Positions 22,334-31,956 of a DNA stretch of 64,000 nt are shown piece by piece (the stretch's first letter is position 1; each line of letters starts with the position of its first letter). The position numbers and the translations under genes were made by a program. Below the pieces are notes generated by a model that was not told the origin of the DNA, searched no databases, and was given only the letters and a program-made list of their open reading frames with translations. Origin of the DNA: Solanum dulcamara (Eukaryota > Streptophyta > Magnoliopsida > Solanales > Solanaceae). The DNA lies in contig NC_077241.1 of NCBI RefSeq assembly GCF_947179165.1, forward strand, positions 30,747,246 through 30,811,245, in the 5' to 3' direction.

Positions 22334-22777
22334 CTAGGCTGGTTGGGAAGGGTATATACTACACTGGTAAGGCTGTCTGCCTTGAAACTCCCCCGAATCA
22401 CCAGCCATTCTAGCCTTCTTATACTGGCCTCTGCCATAATATTTATTGGGCTGTCCCTTATTGTACCGCCTCCTAATCCCCAGCCTATGTATTTGAACTT
22501 GTTCTGCCATTAACCTAGTCAATAGTTGAACTGCATCCCTCATTTCCCTATCTTTTGGCCCTAGCTGTGGGACTAGAGACTTATGCACTAGGGTCTCGGG
22601 CCCCACAGCTACTGCTGCTTTAAGCTCATCCGAAGGTGGCTGCGTAGTGCAGCTCGCTGATTGGAGCACGATTCCCGGTATAGACTGGGCACGAGCCCAA
22701 ATAACTCCCGAGGTCTGACTTGTTCCATCCGCTACTGACTTGCACTTCTGGGAAGCTTTTGCTTTCTTTGGAGGCAT
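22334..22777 (-). pseudogene. Mini-gag lacking the capsid core, element Y
   Basis: The frame starts MPPKKAKASQKCKSV, matching the N-terminus of the gag at 27788, and runs through MRDAVQLLTRLMAEQ. At about residue 98 it jumps directly to the gag C-terminal basic region (RRRYNKGQPNK). About 170 residues of capsid domain present in the 27788 copy are absent, while the reading frame is kept. The zinc knuckle lies further downstream (22106-22205). The same deletion occurs in the second copy at 42957-43391, so it predates the duplication. Confidence 0.75.
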
Positions 22778-22982
22778 TGCTGTAAATACAATAGTATGTC
22801 AGTTAGGGATCATCCTAATATCATAGCTCTATCGCACGATGTAAGATAAAAGAGAAAGGTAACACCCTAAATATCCTGTAGCCTCCTATTTATAGATGTG
22901 GTACACAACACACCAATAAACAAGACTCTACTAGACATAGTTTGTAGACATTCCGAGGACCAAACCACTCTAATACAACTTT
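22778..22982 (-). other. Leader and PBS of minus-strand element Y
   Basis: A short leader of about 200 bp lies between gag and LTR, the same size as in the coding element at 27585-27787. It includes the PBS-proximal hairpin (reversed, near 22885-22912) and a PBS reading TTGTATTAGAGT in reverse next to the LTR terminus at 22983. Confidence 0.7.
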
Positions 22983-23381
22983 TGTCACGACCCAACCCTG
23001 TAGGCAGTGAAGGGTGCCCAAACTGGACACTCGCGTATACCCTTGCTAATTATAAGGAAACTTGTCTCCTATTTGAGTCATAGCATGCCAACCAGAAAGA
23101 CAATATATATAAGCCGATGAGGCTATCGTAACATATAGGCACAACTCTTCACACATACATATACAACCCACATACATGTCTACATACCTCTAATAGTAAA
23201 GAGAATCAGAAACATAAGGCGGGATAGGGTCCCCGCCGTACCCTAGAACACACAAATATATACATCAATGGTCGATACCAAAAGCTAGGCTCCGACACGA
23301 TGGAGCTCTTCTTAAATCCACTAAGTAGAATCCTAAGCTGGTGGATCCTCAAGTCGCGTGTCTGTACCTATTATTATACCC
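22983..23381 (-). repeat. 3' 400 bp of an LTR, minus strand
   Basis: It begins TGTCACGACCCAACCC (LTR end in reverse) and contains the reversed 'ggggaccctatcccgcctta' block. It stops near 23381, where a plus-strand LTR begins. This is the 5' LTR remnant of element Y, with at least 2 kb missing. Confidence 0.7.
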
Positions 23382-23626
23382 CATACCCTTGTGCTTCGGA
23401 ACATCTTCTTAAGCTTCTGAAAAGTTATCTTGTGACCCATATTATCCATAACATTATCAAATAACTTAACGGCCCTCTTGTGCTATATTTATTCTCATGC
23501 GCTCTCTAGCGACCCCTTTTTGACTCCTACTTTTTTCTATGGTGCTAACACGCTAAGTGGGGCTAAGGTTACGTATGGGCGCGCAACTCAAGCACCAGTC
23601 ATGGCCTACAAAGTTGGGTCATGACA
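23382..23626 (+). repeat. Miniature LTR remnant with large internal deletion, plus strand
   Basis: The first about 90 bp match the start of the subfamily B LTR (compare 55745-55840). Near 23470 the sequence jumps to the last about 155 bp of the same LTR (compare 57430-57587), ending GGGTCATGACA. Both termini are kept, so about 2.4 kb were deleted inside a single LTR. A PBS follows. Confidence 0.7.
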
Positions 23627-24457
23627 AAAATGGTATTAGAGCAGTTCGTCCTTAGAGTGTCTACAAACTGTGAAAAGTAGAGTCTTGTTTATTGGTGTGT
23701 TGTACACCACATCTATAAACAGGAGGCTACATGACATTTAGGATGTTACCTTTCATTCATATCTAAGATCGTGCGATAGAACCAAGTCATATAGAATAAA
23801 ATTCCTCATACTAACCTGTGCTTTCAGTAAAAGGACAACATCGATAGAAGAAGTAACTGACGGTATTGGAAGTTACAGAGCACGCAGGTAACCAAAGGCA
23901 CAAAATATATATGGAAGGTAAGGTATTGAAGTACGATTGACATAGAAAGTTAAAATGGAAAAGAAAAATAGATAGGAAAGTGCAATAGGTGCAGTTCGAA
24001 TGGACATATGAAGTAAGTCCCTTTTCATACTATTGATATTAGGCGCCCTGTGTGGCTGCAATATGATATGATCTGAATATATACATGCATGCCTGGTGAG
24101 GCATTGTTGATATTTTCTACGTGTAGTGTTGAGATAAGGAGAAATACAAAGGAAACTCTGCCCAAATTTTCCTAGAAATAAAGAGAATGAGATACAGGGT
24201 TGTAGTATGTTTTGAAAGGTCGTTCCCATAATAAGAATGAGATGTGACTAAACTACGAGTATGGCTGACCTTGAAAAATAAGTTAATGATTGAAGTGATG
24301 GTAATAGTAATGAGGAGGTCAATATTGGTATGAAAAAATAATTTGGAAAAGACTGGTGAGACTAAAGGATGATTTAGACAAAGGTTAAGTGCGTTTACCT
24401 CACCGAGCCTAATTAACCCATAATCGGAATTGTGAAAAAGGTTAAGAGATGTTATAC
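23627..24457 (+). other. PBS, leader and spacer of an older LARD-like element (insertion target)
   Basis: The PBS TGGTATTAGAGC is at 23631-23642. The leader includes the hairpin near 23692-23712, the 'gatcgtgcgatagaacc' block and the distal leader near 24100. The spacer is interrupted at 24458 by the big LTR. The last five bases, TATAC (24453-24457), are the target-site duplication; in unit 2 the older element continues after 52293. Confidence 0.75.
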
Positions 24458-24844
24458 TGTTACACCCCATATCTTTGAACTCGAAAGGTTCCTTAAGTTA
24501 CTTAGAAGCTAGTATGTGAGCCACTTAAGTTACGACCCTATTGAACAACTCTAAGAAGGGAGAATGTGACACCCCATGGTAGGGAAGGTGGGAAATGGGG
24601 TCAAGAGAAGTAGGAAGGAGTTGGAGGCCAAGTAACGAGTCGTAGAACTCGACTTATCCACGTAAACTACTAATTTAGAAGTCTTACATACGTGATTTAC
24701 TTGATTACATACCAAGCTTGCGTAGCAAGGGTTTCATAGGCTCTTAAAGTGAGACGAGATTACGAACGAGATTACGAACCCACGAGGAGGAAAAAAATTA
24801 TGCGGGGGCAGCCAATGGGAGGGTGACATGTGGCAGCACCTAAG

Positions 24845-25140
24845 CAAGTAGGTGACCCACCTGCTTGGGGTCAAGTAGGTGACCCACCTACTTGGGGGAG
24901 GTGGGCCCCACTGCCACGTGGCATCCCCTCCTTTAGCATGTAGATGCGGTGGCCCAATAGGGGCTGGACACGTGTCACCTCTTGGGGATGACACATGTCA
25001 CACCCTAGGGCCACATATATGTATGGATATGTATCATATACTCCAGCTTCCTTCATCAAATTTCTAGCAAACAAAAATAGATGAACAAACCCTAATCTAG
25101 AGAGAAAATTGCGACGGCTTGGGAGAAAAATAAGGTAAGT
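24845..25140 (+). promoter_or_regulatory. U3 promoter: double palindrome, two G-boxes, TATA, splice donor
   Basis: Two palindromes CAAGTAGGTG-ACC-CACCTxCTTG are spaced 27 bp apart at 24845 and 24872. Perfect CACGTG cores follow at 24915-24920 and 24969-24974, then CATATATGTAT at 25014-25024. AAG|GTAAGT at 25134/25135 is about 110 bp downstream. CACGTG G-boxes are classic bZIP/bHLH sites in plants. That they drive this element is inferred. Confidence 0.55.
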
Positions 25141-26530
25141 CCCGATTTTGTTCCGTAAATTAATTATATAGTATATACCACTATGATATGGATGTATTAA
25201 TAGAATAAAATTAGAGTTCGGTGCATCCAAAAAAATGGACAGCAAGCTGCCACGACGATTCAGCACGCTAAACAAATTCCGAGGCGCGATTTCGTCGATT
25301 TCTAGCCAATTTCGGGAAAGGTAAGTTCTTCCCCTCTAATTTGAAGTTTATGATGTTACATTAGGGTGTATTACACACCTTATGGGCTGCTGTAAGTTGT
25401 CTAAAAGGTTTGAAAAGTTCGGCGTTCAAAATAAACAAATTTGGAATCGCTATAGTTAAATTGTTGTCAAAATAAGGTGTTGTGCGCGTGGGGGCTGCTG
25501 CTGGTTGTGTTGTGGCGCGTTTATGGGTCTAAAAGTTCTTTAAATGAGTTGGGGGAGCTTCTGGTTACATACACACAACCCCCCACTTCGTACGGTTAAA
25601 GGTTTCGCAAAATAAAAACTAGAAACCCTCTTTTGGTATCGTAACTTCAGGCGAGTTGTTTGGAGTTTATATTGTGTAATGTTGCCATGTTATATATATA
25701 TATGAGATTCTGGTTGTATTGTTGCTTGGCTTCAGGTGTTAAGTACATGGTTGGAAAATTCTGATAGGGCACATTATAGGGGAGGTGCTGTCCGATTTCC
25801 GTTAACACCTTAACTAGTTAAGGAACTAGTCGAGAGGGCGAGCGAGGAGATGAATGCTATGAATATTGGTGGGTAGCCTAAGTTGCTGAAAAGTCTAAGG
25901 GTTATTAATACTCGCCTTACTTCCATGTTAAATAGGTTGCGAGGACAAGGAGATAAACACGATTAAGGGGAGTCCATAAGAGGTATGTGAAGCCTATCCC
26001 TTCTTTTCTTTTGGCATGTCGTAAAGCTAAGTAAACAGTTACATAACATCTAAAGTAATTCCATTCTTGAATGCCCCTTATTCAGTTCTGAATGTTAAAG
26101 CTTGTTTGATAGTTAGGCTAATTTCCTTGAATCTTTTATACACTGAGGACTTAATGAATATACAGACTCCTAGTCATAACACTATTCAAAGACAAATACT
26201 CTGGAATTTTTAAGTGAATAGTCTTACTTTGGTATATGTCTAGGAACCTCGAGATGTAATTAATGTAGCCCCTAATGGCATTTAGAGGGCAGATAGTATA
26301 ACTATACTATTACTCCAATTCTTAGACAATAACCTAGTCCTCTTATAGAGCTGAGTCTCAGATAATGACTTAAACTGTGTTTTATTTCTCACTACTCTAC
26401 TCGTGTATATTGTAACACTTCTTCTCCGAGTCCCGGGCTGGTTGTCAGATTCATGCAATTCACTACATTGTTCACCTTGTCCCTCGCTAGAGGGCCGACA
26501 TCCGTATATATATATATATATGATGTCCTT

Positions 26531-26790
26531 GGGCCTGATACTGATACTATGATAATGTATTGTAATAAGGTGACGATGGCCTGGGGCCTGATACTGATAC
26601 TGTGATGATGTGTTGTAATAAGGTGATGATGAACTAGGGCCTAATACTAATACTATGATGATGTGTTGAATAAGGTAACGATGGCTTGGGGCCTGATACT
26701 GATACTATGATGATGTGTTATAATAAGGCGACGATGGCACGGGGCCTGATACTAAAACTACTTATATGATTCACCGGACCCCTGACGGGG
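26531..26790 (+). repeat. 53-bp minisatellite in LTR, five copies
   Basis: GGGCCTGATACTGATACT starts at 26531, 26584, 26637, 26689 and 26742: a 53-bp period with one 1-bp deletion. The unit also holds 'gatgatgtgttgtaataagg'. Copy number differs between LTRs: one near 13060, two near 61530-61640 (reverse), four to five at 51237-51460. Confidence 0.9.
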
Positions 26791-27215
26791 CCGGCTATAT
26801 TGAAAATTTGAGCATGCATGTTTTTTTATGATTCACAGAGTACAGATACATATTTCTAATTTAATAAATTGTTCTCCTTCTTCTCTGTTTCGGATGTACT
26901 TCTGGTTTGGTTATATTACACTTTACATACTCAGTACATATGTCGTACTAACCCCCTATCTTTAGGGGGCTGCATTTCATGCCCGTAGGTGCAGGTACAC
27001 AGGTTGGGGATCCGCCAGTATAGGAGTCCCACTCAGCGGTCCAAGAACGCTCCATTGTGTTGGAGCCTGATTTTGGGTACTAAAACTTGATGCATGTATA
27101 TAAGTTTTGTTCGCGGGTACGGTGGGGGCCCTGTCCCGCCTTATGTGTTACTGTTCTTTTGACTCTTAGAGGTCTGTAGATACAGATGTGGGGTTTATGT
27201 GTGTAGAGTGTATGT

Positions 27216-27336
27216 GTATATAAGTTGTATATACGTTGTATATGGACTGTATCTAAGCTGTATATGAGTTGTATATAAGTTGTGTATGGGCTGTGTATGA
27301 GCTGTGCTTGAGTAGTATATAGGCTGTATATATGGG
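27216..27336 (+). repeat. 11-bp repeat array, about 11 copies
   Basis: Consecutive 11-mers of the form GTATATRRGYT (gtatataagtt, gtatatacgtt, gtatatggact, gtatctaagct, gtatatgagtt and so on) run without phase change from 27216. The counterpart is 51921-52041. The period is close to one DNA helical turn. Confidence 0.9.
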
Positions 27337-27584
27337 TATGTACGGCTTGCTAATATGACTTATGATTTAGGGCGTTCCCTGTGTTGTGGCGGCCTTGTCG
27401 GCTCGAGTATATATGTGTCACGGGATGACCCCATGTGTTATAATAGCCTTGTCGGCTTATGAGTTTTCTTATCTATTGATGTATTTTGAGTATAACCAGG
27501 GGACAGACTATGTATAGTTGTCTAGCGTAGATAGGGGTGTCCAGTTCAGGCACCCGTCATGGCCTACGGGGTTGGGTCATGACA

Positions 27585-27787
27585 GAAGTTGTATCAGAGC
27601 AGTTCTTTCTTAGAGTATCTATAGACCATGTCTAGTAGAGGCTTGTTTATCGGTGTGTTGTGCACCACACCTATAGACAGGAGGCTGCAAGACATTTAGG
27701 ATATTACTTTCTTTCTTATTTTAGATTGTGCGATAGAGCTATATTTTTAGGATGACCCTTTACTAACCGATCTATATGTTTATAGTA
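27585..27787 (+). other. PBS and leader of the coding chromovirus
   Basis: The PBS reads TTGTATCAGAGC (27589-27600), one mismatch from the tRNA-iMet complement. The PBS-proximal hairpin is GGTGTG (27652-27657) with CACACC (27666-27671). The 'gattgtgcgatagagct' block follows, and gag starts at 27788. This 200-bp leader contrasts with the much longer, gag-less leader of the LARD-like elements. Confidence 0.85.
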
Positions 27788-29181
27788 ATGCCTCCAAGAA
27801 AAGCGACCACGGCCCAGAAGGGCAAGTCAGCAATGGGGGTAACTAGTCAGACCCCGAGGGTTACTAGGGCCCGTGTACAGTCTATGCTGAGGATTGTACT
27901 CCAGTCGGCAAGCTCTACTACATTGCCACCTCCAGAGGAGCTTGGGGCAGCAACAGCTGCAGATCCTGAACCTGCATTACAGGAGCCTCCCATCCCACAG
28001 CAAGGGGCGGAGGATAGAGCTATGAGAGATGTCGTGCAGCTGTTGACTAGGCTAATGGCAAGACAGGCCCAGAGGCGTGGCCTAGATGATGCCAACAGAC
28101 AAGATAGCTTGAGGGTTCGTGACTTCCTAGCTTGTAACCCTCCAGAATTTTATGGATCAAGGACTACCGAGGACCCACAGGAACTTAGTCGACAAATGCA
28201 GCATACACTGCGAATCATTAGGGCTTCGGAGACTGAGTCGGTTGAATTGGCCTCCTATCGGCTATGTGATATAGCCGCTAACTGGCATGAGTCTTGGGAG
28301 CTATCAAGGGGCGAGGGTGCTCCTCCAGCTGAATGGGATGAGTTTGTAGGAGCTTTTCTTAGACACTTACTGCCTCCAGAAATGAGACGATCTAGGGTGG
28401 ATCGATTCTTGCATTTGAAGCAGAACGGCAAGAGTGTTCGAGACTATAGCCTCGAGTTTGACTCATTGGCAAGACATGCCCACACGGTTGTAGCTGATAT
28501 GGCAGACAGGGTGCATCGATACATTATGGGCTTGGATCTTTACTTGGTTGATAGCTATATGGCCATGGCTTCTCAGCCAGGCATGGATATTGCCCAGGTA
28601 CAAGCATATGCCCAAGGGGTAGAAGAGCGACATAGAAGGCGTCATCCTGACAGAGGGTTTGATAGAAGTCAACCTAAGAGGGCTAAGTTAGTTGATTATC
28701 TAGGGGAATTTCACAGTAGGTGATTCCAGCAGTTTGGTAGATACCCCTCCTAGCCAGCTCAGAGAGTACCTCCATAGTTTCCAGGTGGAGGAGTTGAAAA
28801 CGTTAGATATTCAGGGGCCGGACAAGGTTCTAGAGCTTCAAGTATATAGGGGGACCAGAGTTCTCGACAGTCAAGACCACCGATACCTAGTGTCCTCGTT
28901 GTAATAGGCCTTATTTTGGGGAATGTCGTTGGACTACCGGTGCGTGTTTTTATTGTGGCCGTCAGGGACATATTGTGAGAGAATGCCCACTTAAGAGTAC
29001 TCTAGGTGGTATGGCTCAGCCAACTAGGTCAGTTGCGGGTTCTTCTTCTTCTTTGGCTATGCGCCCGATGGGACAGGGAATGCAGATACCAGCAGGTCGT
29101 GGTAGAGGTCATGGTGGAGATTGTAGTTCTGGCGGTCCTTCTAATCGTATATATGCTTTAGCCAGTAGGCAGGACCAATAA
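27788..29181 (+). pseudogene. gag: Gag of Tekay/Del-type chromovirus, frameshifted
   Basis: The start is taken at ATGCCTCCA (27788), giving MPPRKATTAQKG, because the mini-gag copies begin with the same MPP; a frame 12 nt upstream is open but not conserved. The open part, about 311 residues, ends at 28723. It carries the Retrotrans_gag capsid domain (about residues 105-260, with FYGSRTTEDPQEL, EWDEFVGAFLRHLLP and SVRDYSLEFDSLARHA) and a basic C-terminal tail. After stops and a frame change it resumes with a degenerate CPRCNRPYFGEC and a perfect CCHC knuckle CFYCGRQGHIVREC (about 28946-28987). Gag builds the virus-like particle that packages element RNA. Without a frameshift repair it cannot give a full-length product. 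Confidence 0.9.
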
Positions 29182-29193
29182 GCATCGCCAAAT

Positions 29194-30324
29194 ATGGTCA
29201 TAGGTACATTATCAATCTTTTCTCAAGACGTATATTTGTTGATGGATCCAGGTTCTACTTTATCATATATATCTCCTTTTGTTGCTAGTAGAATTGGAAT
29301 TAAGCCAAAGTCAATAGAATCATTTGAGGTTGCTACGCCAGTAGGGGACTCTATTATGGTAAAGCAGGTATATAGACATTGCCCGGTAAATGTGTATAGT
29401 CATCGTATCTTGGCCAATTTGATAGAGTTAGATATGGTGGAATTTGATGTTATTATGGGTATGGATTGGCTAGCTTCTTGTCATGCCAACGTAGACTATA
29501 AAAATAAAATGGTTCAATTTCAGTTCTCAGGTGGACCAATTGTCGAGTGGTTAGGAAACACAGCGTCACCAAAGGGTAGTGTTATTTCATATCTTAAGGC
29601 AAGGAAAATGATTAACAAGGGATACATTTATCATTTAGTCCGCGTACACGATCTAGAAGCTGAAGTGCCAACTCTTCAGTCGATGTCCATGGTTAATGAA
29701 TATCCAGATGTGTTTCTAGATGAACTTCCAGGCCTCCCTCCAAAATGGGAAATAGAGTTCACTATAGACGTACCACTAGATACTCAGCCTATTTCTATCC
29801 CCCCATATAAAATTGCACCTGCGGAATTAAAGGAGCTAAAGGAGCAGTTGAGGGACCTACTGGAGAAAGGGTTTATTAGGTCCAGTACATCACCATGGGG
29901 AGCACCAGTACTGTTTGTGAAAAAGAAAGATGGACCGCTGCGAATGTGTATTGACTATAGGCAGCTGAATAAGGTAATAGTTAAGAATAGATATCCCCTC
30001 CCCAGGATTAATGATTTGTTTGACCAGTTGCAGGGTGCCCAATGTTTTTCGAAGACAGACCTGCAGTCAGGCTATCATCAAGTGCGGGTAAGGGAAGCGG
30101 ATATACCAAAGACCGCATTCAAGACCCAGTATGGGCATTATGAGTTTAAGGTGATGCCTTTTGGGCTGACAAACGCTCCAGCAGTATTTATGGATTTAAT
30201 GAACCGAGTGTTCAAACTATTTCTAGATTTGTTCGTGATCATATTTAATAATGATATTCTGGTCTATTCACGATCGGAGATGGAACACGCGGATCACTTG
30301 CGGGTGGTAGTAGGGGTACTTTGA
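29194..30324 (+). pseudogene. pol: Protease and reverse transcriptase, active site mutated
   Basis: A single TAA (29179-29181) separates it from the gag tail in the same frame. The aspartic protease motif [11 protein letters not shown] is at residues 16-26. The RT domain spans about residues 190-376, with [59 protein letters not shown] and MDLMNRVF. The catalytic box, normally FIDD, reads FNND, so the first of the two Asp residues is Asn and polymerase activity should be lost. The frame ends in a TGA at 30322-30324, where family members read through; the sequence continues in frame +1 order into the RNase H region. Confidence 0.92.
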
Positions 30325-31143
30325 CATCAGAAATTATACGCTAAGTTCTCTAAATGCGAATTTTGGTTAACATCAGTGGCTTTTGTTGGACACATTATTG
30401 GAACTGACGGTATTCGAGTGGATACACAGAAGGTTGAGGCCGTAAAGGCTTGGCCAAGACCTACAACCCCTATGGAGGTTTGTAGCTTCTTGGGATTAGC
30501 AGGATACTATAGGAGGTTCGTGGAAAGGTTTGCTTCCATTTCAGCGCCCTTAACAAGACTGACGCAAAAAGCGGCTAAGTTCCAATGGACTGACGGTTGT
30601 GAACAAAGCTTCCAACTGTTAAAAGAAAAATTGACTACGGCTCCTGTCCTCACTCTTCCAGAAGGACCAGACACCTTTGTTGTCTATTGTGATGCTTCCG
30701 GTATTGGATTAGGGTGCATTCTGATGCAGCATGGTAGAGTTATAGCTTATGCCTCCCAACAGCTCAGAAAGCACAAAAAGAACTACCCACCGCATGATTT
30801 GGAATTGGCAGTGGTGATCCAAGCTTTAAAAATATGGAGACACTACCTGTATGGTGTACATGTTGACATTTATACGGACCACAAAATCCTCCAATATATC
30901 TTTAAGAAGAAGGAGCTAAACCTACGACAAAGAAGGTGGTTGGAACTACTGAAGGACTATGATGTCGACATTTTAAACCACCCAGGGAAGGAAAATGTGG
31001 TGGAGGATGCGCTCAGCCATAAGTCAATAGGTAGCTTGGCAGAGGTACAACCTGAATGGAAGGAGATGATTCGTGAGATCTGCCAGCTTGCCAGCCTTGG
31101 AGTCTGCTTAGTTGATTCGGGTGATGACGGGGTTTCTGTTTGA
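30325..31143 (+). pseudogene. pol: RT thumb/connection and RNase H
   Basis: After the [21 protein letters not shown] continues the RT thumb. [19 protein letters not shown] and the connection follow, then RNase H with [17 protein letters not shown] (first catalytic Asp), [18 protein letters not shown] (Glu) and [11 protein letters not shown] (second Asp), ending near the linker [17 protein letters not shown]. The residues expected for RNase H catalysis are visible. A TGA at 31141-31143 interrupts the polyprotein. Confidence 0.9.
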
Positions 31144-31956
31144 CGAATTGTTGAATCCTCCCTCATGGAGGAAGTAAAACGATGTCAATACCAGAACCCT
31201 GTTCTAGCACAATATAGGGATGAAACTCACCAAAAGGGAAAGACTATATTTGAAATCATGGCCGGTGGGATACTATGATATCAAGGCAGAGTCTATGTAC
31301 CAAAAGTTGCAGGTTTACGACAGCAAGTACTGGGAAAGGCACACCATGCCTGTTATTCTATTCATCCGGGGTCAACCAAGATGTATCATGACCTCAAGGA
31401 TTTATATTGGTGGAAGGGTATGAAGAAAGATATAGCCGAGTTTGTAGCCCAGTGCCCAAATTGCCAACAAGTTAAAGTGGAACATCAGAAACTAGGTGGG
31501 ATACTACAGGAGATGGAAGTTCCATCCTGGAAATGGGAAGCAATTAACATGGATTTCATTATCGGCTTACCTCGCACTCTCCAGAAGCAGGATTCCATAT
31601 GGGTTATTGTGGATAGGCTGACAAAATCAGCCCACTTCCTCCCAGTCAGGACCACATACTCGGCAGAAGACTATGCAAAATTGTACATCAAAGAAATAGT
31701 GCGACTTCACAGAGTTCCCACCTCTATTATCTCAGATAGGGGATCCCAATTCACAGCCCACTTTTGGCGGTCATTCCAAGAAGGCTTGGGGATACAGGTA
31801 AGCCTTAGCACAGCATTTCATCCCCAGACTGATGGACAAGCCGAGCGCACTATTCAGACGCTAGAGGATATGTTATGAGCATGCATAATTGACTTTAAAG
31901 ACAGTTGGGATGATCATATACCACTTATTAAGTTTGCCTACAATAACAGTTATTAC
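31144..31956 (+). pseudogene. pol: Integrase, truncated at the duplication junction
   Basis: The frame continues from 31144 with a second TGA near 31275. The zinc-binding HHCC region (HACYSIHPGSTKMYHDL ... CPNC, 31340-31470) is followed by the catalytic core. The DDE residues are all present: MDFIIGLP (D), IISDRGSQF (D) and DGQAERTIQTLEDML (E). A TGA at 31876-31878 replaces the usual Arg codon before ACIIDF. At 31956 the sequence leaves integrase in the middle of the YNNSYYSS segment and enters leader X'. No C-terminal domain, chromodomain, PPT or 3' LTR remains in this unit. Confidence 0.92.

Larger units (their letters stand above)
24458..27584 (+). repeat. Complete 5' LTR (3,127 bp) of the coding chromovirus
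   Basis: It starts TGTTACACCCC after TATAC and ends GGGTTGGGTCATGACA before the PBS. Inside are two U3 palindromes (24845-24867, 24872-24894), G-boxes CACGTG at 24915 and 24969, a TATA-like stretch at 25014-25024, splice donors at 25134/25135 and 25320/25321, a five-copy 53-bp array (26531-26790), a hairpin CCCCCTA/TAGGGGG at 26952-26969 and an 11-bp array (27216-27336). The corresponding 3' LTR is absent from this unit because the tandem duplication cut the element in integrase. Confidence 0.92.
14536..31956. repeat. Tandem segmental duplication, unit 1
   Basis: This 17.4-kb block contains, in order, element X with its 5S segment, an LTR, minus element Y, the miniature LTR, and the coding chromovirus to mid-integrase. 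The same order is repeated directly after it. Relative to unit 2 it lacks 35597-38862 (about 3.27 kb). Confidence 0.9.

Noticed and set aside
24734..24994. Proline/tryptophan-rich frames on both strands (also 45347-45607, 49446-49706)
   Set aside because: They are readings through the palindromes and G-box region of U3, present only as part of the LTR.
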